Positions 6,070 to 11,143 of a stretch of DNA of 11,143 bases are shown here, piece by piece. The translations under genes were made by a program, and so were the position numbers. The first letter of the stretch is position 1. Every line of letters starts with the position of its first letter. Source of the DNA: Bacteroidales bacterium (GTDB taxonomy: Bacteria > Bacteroidota > Bacteroidia > Bacteroidales > UBA932). The stretch covers positions 1-11,143 of the forward strand of contig JAGAAD010000004.1 in NCBI GenBank assembly GCA_017615445.1, in the 5' to 3' direction. Under the pieces are notes generated by a model that was given only the letters and a program-made list of their open reading frames with translations, was not told the DNA's origin and made no database searches.

Positions 6070-6759
6070 ATGGCAAAAAAAGTTTACGGAGTGTTTGTGG
6101 CCGGCGGAAGCGGCGTCAGAATGGGAACGGAAGTCCCCAAACAGTTTCTTGAACTGGGTGGGCGCCCCATCCTTCAGCAGTCGATATTGAAGTTCATGTA
6201 TGCCGTGCCGGATCTCATTCCGGTCCTGGCCCTTCCGGCGGATCATATCGCCACCTGGAAAAGACTTTGCGTGGAGAATCGTTTCGATCTGCCGCAGATA
6301 GTCGTGGAGGGCGGCATCACCCGCTTCCACTCCGTCAGGAACGCCCTCGCGAAAGTGCCGGACGGTGCCCTGGTCCTGATCCACGACGGCGTGCGGCCTT
6401 TGATCAGCACGGACCTCATCAAGCGCATCCTTGATATTTCGGCCGGGGAGCGCAATGTGATTCCCGTGATGCCTGTGACGGACACCTTGAAGTCTCTCGT
6501 CCCGGCGGGCGACGGGACTTTCGTCTCAAGCGGAGACCCTGATCCGGACCGCGGGAAGCTCTTCGGCGCACAGACTCCTCAGCTTTTCCTTTCCGAGCAG
6601 ATTAAAAAGGCCTATGAATTGGGCTACAATCAGTCTTTCACGGACGATGCCTCGGTGGCCCGGGCCGCAAATATACCTCTCACCTACATTGCAGGAGAGA
6701 GGTACAATATCAAGATCACGACCCCGGAGGATCTGGATTTGGCGGAAAAACTATTTTGA
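6070..6759 (+). CDS. ispD: IspD, 2-C-methyl-D-erythritol 4-phosphate cytidylyltransferase
   Basis: This 229-aa cytosolic enzyme of the MEP pathway couples CTP and 2-C-methyl-D-erythritol 4-phosphate to form CDP-ME and pyrophosphate. The nucleotide-binding start VAGGSGVRMGTEVPKQF has R17 and K24 in the places of the catalytic Arg and Lys. Further motifs are GGITRFHSVRNAL (81-93), LIHDGVRPLI (103-112), PVTDTLKSL (135-143), RGKLFGAQTPQLF (161-173), TDDASVA (191-197) and GERYNIKITTPEDLDLAE (209-226, with the conserved K215). The frame is open far upstream, but ATG 6070 matches the family start and lies just after a promoter element. Its last 9 bases overlap the end of the convergent Lrp-like gene. 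It is monofunctional, with no IspF domain fused. Confidence 0.96.
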   Translation: MAKKVYGVFVAGGSGVRMGTEVPKQFLELGGRPILQQSILKFMYAVPDLIPVLALPADHIATWKRLCVENRFDLPQIVVEGGITRFHSVRNALAKVPDGALVLIHDGVRPLISTDLIKRILDISAGERNVIPVMPVTDTLKSLVPAGDGTFVSSGDPDPDRGKLFGAQTPQLFLSEQIKKAYELGYNQSFTDDASVARAANIPLTYIAGERYNIKITTPEDLDLAEKLF

Positions 6760-7221
6760 TTTCTTCACCCAGACCTGGCGCTGGAAAGCTTCGCTGAGCG
6801 AAATCATCGTCTCGGTGCTCTCCACTGCGGGGATCTTCTGGATGGCGTTGAGGACTACCTGCATCAGGTGGTCGAAATCTGAGCAATACAGCTTGATCAG
6901 CATAGAAGAATGGCCCGTGATGAAGTGGCACTCCACCACCTCGGGAATCTTCTTTAGTGCGGCGATGACATCGTTGAACTTGTTCGCTTCGGAGATGTTC
7001 ATCATGATGAAGGCGCAGACGGGGAAGCCGAGAGTGGAGGGCATGACCGTGGCTGAAAAGCCGGTGATGATGCCTGCATCTTCGAGCTTCTTCACCCTCT
7101 GGTGAATCGCGGCGCCGGAAACCCCGCATTCGCGTGCGATTTCGAGGAAGGGCATCCTTGCGTCTTTGACCAGGAAAGACAGGATCTTCCTGTCCATTTC
7201 GTCGATTTTGTAGTCACTCAT
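6751..7221 (-). CDS. Lrp/AsnC-family transcriptional regulator
   Basis: This 156-aa DNA-binding regulator has the usual two-part build. Residues 1-60 form the AsnC-type winged helix-turn-helix: IDEMDRKILSFLVKDARMPFLEIARECGVSGAAIHQRVKKLEDAGIITG, the recognition helix lying in SGAAIHQRVKKLE. Residues from about 66 to 150 form the RAM effector/oligomerisation domain, with the typical ITGHSSMLIKLYCSDFDHL segment. The family usually forms octamers and senses amino acids; the ligand here cannot be told from the sequence. The start ATG is 8 bp after the topA stop, so it is probably read with topA. Its stop codon lies within the last 9 bases of ispD on the other strand. Confidence 0.92.
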   Translation of the reverse strand: MSDYKIDEMDRKILSFLVKDARMPFLEIARECGVSGAAIHQRVKKLEDAGIITGFSATVMPSTLGFPVCAFIMMNISEANKFNDVIAALKKIPEVVECHFITGHSSMLIKLYCSDFDHLMQVVLNAIQKIPAVESTETMISLSEAFQRQVWVKKSK

Positions 7222-7229
7222 ATTGCGTC

Positions 7230-9533
7230 TTATTTAGCTCTGCGTCTTGAGAACCTGCGGTGGCCCTGGGTGGGGTCCGACGAGGAAACTATCTGGCGGG
7301 CCATCTCTTCTGTCACTTCCTCCGCCTTTGTCCCGCGGGGGAGTTTGTAGTTCTGGCCGTTCGCTTTCAGGTAGGGGCCGTAGCGGCCGTTCATCAGCTG
7401 GATCCCGCCTTCGAATTCACGGATGACCTGGATCTGAGCAGCCTTTCCGAGCTCGGCCTCGATCAGCGGGATGCATTTCTCGAGGGTGATGGTGAGCGGG
7501 TCCGCGCTGCGGGGCAGGCCCACGTTTTTGTCGCCGTATTTCAGATACGGTCCGAAGCGGCCCTTCGTGGCGATTATCTCCACCCCTTCATACTCGCCCA
7601 CCTTGCGGGGCAGGGCGAGCAGCTTGAGGGCGTCTTCGAGGGTGACGCTCTCAATCAGCATGCCGGCCGGAAGTGATGCAAACACTCTGTCCTCGCCGTC
7701 TCCCTTCTGCACGAACGGGCCGAACTGGCCGAGTTTGGCCACTATCATTCTGCCGTCCGAGGGATCGATGCCGATCTCGCGCTCTATCTTCATATACTGC
7801 TTGTCGCTGACTGCGAGTTCCACCTGATTGTGGAACGGGGAGTAGAAGTCCGCGATGCACTTGTGCCACTCTTTCTTGCCTTCGGCGATCTCGTCGAACG
7901 AGTCCTCCACATTGGCGGTGAAGCCGTAGTCCAGGATCTCGGCGAAGTTGTCGCAGAGGTAGTCTGTCACCACCATTCCTATCTCGGTGGGGAGGAGCTT
8001 GCCCCTGTCTGCGCCCACAGTCTCGTTCCACTGTGTCTCGGTGATGTGGTCGTTCTTGAGGGTGAGGTTCACGACCGGGCGGAGTTCTCCGCGCTTGTCG
8101 CCCTTGACCAGGTACCCGCGCTCGGTGGTGAGGGTGGTGATGGTGGGGGCGTAGGTGCTCGGGCGGCCGATTCCGAGCTCTTCGAGCTTGCGGACGAGGG
8201 TCGGCTCCGAGTAGCGCAGCGGAGCCTGGGTGAACTTGCAGGTCGCTTCCGCCACCTTGAGCGTGAGCTCCTGGCCTATGCTCATCGGCGGCACGGATGC
8301 GAGCTCTTCGTCGTCTGATTCGTCGTCCGTTCCTTCCTTATAGATCTTAAGGAAACCGTCGAAGAGAATCTCGGCTGCCTGCACCGCGTACTTTTCTCCG
8401 CGGGTGTCTATTCCGATCGTGATGCCCGTGTTCATCACACGCGCTTCAGTCATCTGGCAGGCGACGGTGCGCTTCCAGATGAGGTTGTAGAGCTTCTGCT
8501 CCTGGGGAGTGCCGCTGATTTCGGTGCTCTCGATATAGGTCGGGCGTATGGCTTCGTGGGCCTCTTGTGCGCCCTTGGAATGGGTCTTGTACTGTCTGGG
8601 ATGCGAGTACTCCGCTCCGAAATGCTCGGTGATGAACTTCTTGGCAGTGTTCACCGCGAGGCTCGAGAGGTTGGTGGAGTCTGTTCGCATGTAGGTGATT
8701 AGTCCGCGCTCGTAGAGGCTCTGGGCTATCCTCATAGTCTGGCTGACGGAGAAGCGCAGCTTGCGGCCGGCTTCCTGCTGGAGAGTGCTGGTCGTGAACG
8801 GGGCTGCGGGCACCCGGACGCCTTCCTTGCGCTCGATTTCCTCCACGGTGTAGTGCGCGCCTATGCAGTCCGCGAGGAAGGTGTGCGCCGCCGTCTGAGT
8901 GCCGAACTTCTTGTCCAGCGAGCCGCGCACCTTCGAACGGCCTACCGCGAACTCGGCGTCCACGCGGTAGAACGGCTCCGGCCGGAAGGCCATGATCTCC
9001 TTCTCGCGGTCCACGGTCAGGCGGAGAGCCACAGACTGGACGCGACCGGCGGACAGACCGCGGCGGATCTTGCGCCACAGCACCGGCGAGAGTTCGTAGC
9101 CCACGAGGCGGTCCAGCACACGGCGGGCCTGCTGCGCGTTCACAAGGTTCATGTCCACCGTCCTCGGATGCTCGATGGCTTCCAGGATGGCGGTTTTCGT
9201 TATTTCATGGAAGGTAATGCGCCTGGTCTTAGCAGGGTCGAGGCCAAGGGCCTCGGTGAGATGCCACGAGATGGCTTCTCCCTCGCGGTCCTCATCGGAA
9301 GCGAGCCAGACTATCTCGGCCGCATCCGCGAGTTTCTTGAGTTCGGCCACCGTCCGCTTTTTGTCGGCCGGCACCACATACTCGGGGGTGAAGTTATTGT
9401 TCAGGTCTACTCCCAGCTCCTTTTCCTGAAGGTCCCGGATATGGCCTTTGGAGGAAACCACCTTATAGCCTTCACCAAGGAACTTCTGGATTGTCGCCGC
9501 TTTGTGCGGGGACTCTACAATCACTAAATTCAT
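7230..9533 (-). CDS. topA: DNA topoisomerase I (type IA)
   Basis: This 767-aa enzyme relaxes negatively supercoiled DNA by nicking and passing one strand. The Toprim domain begins at MNLVIVESPHKAATI (E7) and carries the metal-binding D80-E-D82-R-E84 in LASDEDREGEAISWHL. The catalytic tyrosine is Y281 in GLITYMRTDS. Also visible are LSAGRVQSVALRL (160-172), GAQEAHEAIRPT (321-332) and LEELGIGRPSTYAPTI (450-465). The C-terminus has no four-cysteine zinc ribbons. It carries three GPF/GPYLK-type repeats (about 595-625, 655-680 and 711-735) and a basic tail ending RRFSRRRAK. The frame is open upstream to 9740, but ATG 9533 fits the Toprim start and avoids overlapping the PBP1A gene. It is likely co-transcribed with the Lrp-like gene. 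Confidence 0.97.
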   Translation of the reverse strand: MNLVIVESPHKAATIQKFLGEGYKVVSSKGHIRDLQEKELGVDLNNNFTPEYVVPADKKRTVAELKKLADAAEIVWLASDEDREGEAISWHLTEALGLDPAKTRRITFHEITKTAILEAIEHPRTVDMNLVNAQQARRVLDRLVGYELSPVLWRKIRRGLSAGRVQSVALRLTVDREKEIMAFRPEPFYRVDAEFAVGRSKVRGSLDKKFGTQTAAHTFLADCIGAHYTVEEIERKEGVRVPAAPFTTSTLQQEAGRKLRFSVSQTMRIAQSLYERGLITYMRTDSTNLSSLAVNTAKKFITEHFGAEYSHPRQYKTHSKGAQEAHEAIRPTYIESTEISGTPQEQKLYNLIWKRTVACQMTEARVMNTGITIGIDTRGEKYAVQAAEILFDGFLKIYKEGTDDESDDEELASVPPMSIGQELTLKVAEATCKFTQAPLRYSEPTLVRKLEELGIGRPSTYAPTITTLTTERGYLVKGDKRGELRPVVNLTLKNDHITETQWNETVGADRGKLLPTEIGMVVTDYLCDNFAEILDYGFTANVEDSFDEIAEGKKEWHKCIADFYSPFHNQVELAVSDKQYMKIEREIGIDPSDGRMIVAKLGQFGPFVQKGDGEDRVFASLPAGMLIESVTLEDALKLLALPRKVGEYEGVEIIATKGRFGPYLKYGDKNVGLPRSADPLTITLEKCIPLIEAELGKAAQIQVIREFEGGIQLMNGRYGPYLKANGQNYKLPRGTKAEEVTEEMARQIVSSSDPTQGHRRFSRRRAK

Positions 9534-9579
9534 ACTGCAAAGAAAATCACAATTAAGGGATTTTTCAAAAATTAATGAG

Positions 9580-9587
9580 TATTTTTG
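9580..9587 (+). promoter_or_regulatory. Candidate -7 element for the PBP1A gene
   Basis: TATTTTTG matches TAnnTTTG exactly but ends only 7 bases before the ATG at 9595, so a start site at the usual distance would fall at or next to the start codon. No -33 TTG is seen 19-21 bases upstream. In the same 61-bp gap (9534-9594) no convincing promoter for topA was found; the nearest minus-strand candidates, TAATTTTTG and TTTCTTTG, each deviate from consensus. Confidence 0.4.
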
Positions 9588-9594
9588 CTCCGTT

Positions 9595-11143
9595 ATGGAA
9601 GAACGTACCCGCAAAAAAATAATATTCTGGTTCTGGTTTATTCTCATCGCCCCGGTGGTGCTGGTGTTCGGTCTGCTGGCCTCTGTGTGGTATTTCGCCG
9701 AGATTCCGTCTTTCGAGGAGCTTGAGCATCCGAACAACAATCTGGCAACTCAGATTATTTCCTGCGACGGAGTCGTGCTCAGCACCTTCCATATTGAAAA
9801 CAGGACTTATGTCTCCTACGAAGACATCTCCCCGAATGTCATCCACGCCGCGATCAGCACCGAAGACATCCGTTTCTACAAGCACTGCGGAATAGACTTC
9901 AAGGGCCTCGGGCGCGTGTTCTTCAAGACTCTCCTTATGAGGGACTCCAGCCAGGGCGGCGGAAGCACCATCACCCAGCAGCTTGCGAAGACCCTCTATC
10001 CCCGAGTGGAGACGGGCAGCAAGAACCCGTTCGTGAAGGCCGGGACCATGGTCTGGATCAAGCTCAAGGAGTGGATCACAGCCGTGAAGCTGGAGCGGAA
10101 CTACACCAAGGACGAGATAGTGGCGATGTACCTGAACTCGATCTTCTTCGGCAGCAGCGCCTACGGCATCAAGGCTGCGGCAGAGACCTTCTTCTCGAAG
10201 ACTCCGGCCGAGCTGAACGTGCAGGAAGCAGCGATGCTGGTGGGAATGGTGAACAAGCCCACCAGATATAATCCAGTGCTGCACTACGACCTCGCGATGA
10301 GCCGCAGGAACTTCGTGCTCGGGCAGATGGAAAAGGCCGGATTCCTCAGCGAGCAGGAAAAGGCGGAAGCTCAGGCCAGCCCGATCGAGCTCCGCTACCA
10401 CGTCCAGGACCACAACGCCGGCCTGGCGCCGTATTTTCGCGACATGATCCGCCGCGAGATGAACGCCACCGAGCCGAAGCGCAGCAATTATCTCTTCGAA
10501 GAGGAATATGTGGCGGACACAATCCGCTGGGCGAACGACGCCTTGTACGGCTGGCTTACCAAGTACCGCAAGGCGAACGGCGAAAAGTATAATCTGGACC
10601 GCGACGGCCTGCGCATCTATGTGACGATAGACTCGCGCATGCAGCGCTACGCTGAGGAAGCGGTGGCCGAGCATCTCTCGAAGGGCCTTCAGCCGCAGTT
10701 CAACCGCGAGCTCAAGACTCGCAGGCGCCCGCCGTTCCCGAACACGATGGAGAACAGCACGTACAACACCCTGATGGGCCAGGCCCGCAAGTGGAGCGAC
10801 CGCTATCGCACGCAGCGCAAGGCGGGGGTCCCCGAGCAGGAGATCCTGAAGCAGTTCTCAGTGAAGACCCCGATGCGGGTGTTCTCCTGGAACGAAAAAG
10901 GCTATGTGGACACCCTGATGACCCCGGACGACAGCATCAAGTACTACAAGTCCATTCTGCGCGCCGCGTTCATGGCCATCGAGCCCGGAACGGGGCACGT
11001 CAAGGCCTATGTCGGAGGCCCGAACTACCGCTATTTCAAGTATGACAACGTCCGCCAGGGCAAGCGCCAGGTGGGCAGTACCATAAAGCCTTTCCTCTAC
11101 ACCCTCGCCATGCAGGAGGGCATGACCCCCTGCGACCGCGTGG
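9595..11143 (+). CDS. mrcA: Class A penicillin-binding protein 1A (bifunctional), 3' end cut by the window
   Basis: The first 516 residues are present. A cytoplasmic KK-rich start and a membrane anchor (about 9-33) precede a GT51 glycosyltransferase domain. Its motifs are STEDIRFYKHCGID (catalytic E90), GGGSTITQQLAKTL (121-134), KLKEWITAVKLERNYTKDEIVAMYLN (156-181), FFGSSAYGI and AAMLVGMVNKPTRYNP. After a linker region with a basic stretch (KTRRRPPFP, about 374-382), the transpeptidase domain begins with AFMAIEPGTGHVKAYVGG (458-475) and holds S495-T-I-K498 within QVGSTIKPF. The SxN and KTG motifs must lie beyond the edge. The enzyme both polymerises and cross-links peptidoglycan in the periplasm. 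ATG 9595 is chosen because it precedes the membrane anchor and the next Met is at residue 115, inside the GT51 domain. It is divergent from topA. Confidence 0.95.
   Translation, partial: MEERTRKKIIFWFWFILIAPVVLVFGLLASVWYFAEIPSFEELEHPNNNLATQIISCDGVVLSTFHIENRTYVSYEDISPNVIHAAISTEDIRFYKHCGIDFKGLGRVFFKTLLMRDSSQGGGSTITQQLAKTLYPRVETGSKNPFVKAGTMVWIKLKEWITAVKLERNYTKDEIVAMYLNSIFFGSSAYGIKAAAETFFSKTPAELNVQEAAMLVGMVNKPTRYNPVLHYDLAMSRRNFVLGQMEKAGFLSEQEKAEAQASPIELRYHVQDHNAGLAPYFRDMIRREMNATEPKRSNYLFEEEYVADTIRWANDALYGWLTKYRKANGEKYNLDRDGLRIYVTIDSRMQRYAEEAVAEHLSKGLQPQFNRELKTRRRPPFPNTMENSTYNTLMGQARKWSDRYRTQRKAGVPEQEILKQFSVKTPMRVFSWNEKGYVDTLMTPDDSIKYYKSILRAAFMAIEPGTGHVKAYVGGPNYRYFKYDNVRQGKRQVGSTIKPFLYTLAMQEGMTPCDRV

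Noticed and set aside
6013..6384. N-terminal extension of MreB by 124 codons
   Set aside because: The extension would be antisense to ispD and has no homology to MreB. The conserved MreB start MAFSFLSQEL begins at 6012, next to a promoter element.
6788..6800. Small TTCGC-TGA-GCGAA hairpin inside the Lrp-like gene, considered as an ispD terminator
   Set aside because: The stem is only 5 bp, there is no following T-run, and it lies in coding sequence.
9534..9740. N-terminal extension of TopA by 69 codons
   Set aside because: The Toprim fold starts right at the ATG at 9533, and the extension would overlap the divergent PBP1A coding sequence.
9565..10674. Minus-strand open frame of 369 codons opposite the PBP1A gene
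   Set aside because: The plus-strand frame shows all GT51 motifs and the STIK motif. The antisense frame matches no family.
1..11143. CRISPR array, insertion sequence, toxin-antitoxin or defence system
   Set aside because: No repeat-spacer pattern, transposase or terminal inverted repeats, and no defence-type proteins were found. All larger frames are housekeeping genes.

Overview
The window looks like chromosomal DNA from a G+C-rich member of the Bacteroidota, probably Bacteroidales. The evidence is the family resemblance of the proteins, promoter-like elements matching the Bacteroidota -7 consensus TAnnTTTG in front of several genes, and the general lack of Shine-Dalgarno sites. The genus cannot be fixed from this sequence alone.

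Layout. Positions 71-370 (minus strand) hold a split tRNA-Leu(UAA) gene. Its anticodon loop is interrupted between U34 and A35 by a compact 215-nt group I intron with no open reading frame. A promoter lies upstream (406-436) and a stem-loop terminator directly downstream (19-69). Positions 371-570 are non-coding and contain the tRNA promoter and two hairpins. Positions 571-6012 (minus) are the canonical elongasome operon, transcribed mreB-mreC-mreD-mrdA(PBP2)-rodA, with overlapping or nearly touching genes. A 57-bp divergent promoter region separates mreB from ispD (6070-6759, plus). The end of ispD overlaps the end of a convergent Lrp/AsnC-family regulator (6751-7221, minus), which sits 8 bp downstream of topA (7230-9533, minus). 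After a 61-bp divergent gap, a class A penicillin-binding protein (PBP1A type) runs from 9595 off the right edge, with its transpeptidase domain cut soon after the active-site serine.

How the genes fit together. MreB filaments with MreC and MreD organise the lateral-wall machine. RodA (SEDS glycosyltransferase) polymerises glycan and PBP2 cross-links it, while the neighbouring PBP1A supplies a bifunctional synthase. IspD belongs to the MEP isoprenoid pathway, which ultimately feeds the undecaprenyl carrier used in wall synthesis. TopA and the Lrp-like protein are housekeeping and regulatory neighbours.

The most notable item is the self-splicing-type intron in tRNA-Leu(UAA). Its P1-P10 pairings can be traced base by base, and it occupies the insertion site classically known from cyanobacteria and plastids. 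The protein-coding part of the window is otherwise conventional.
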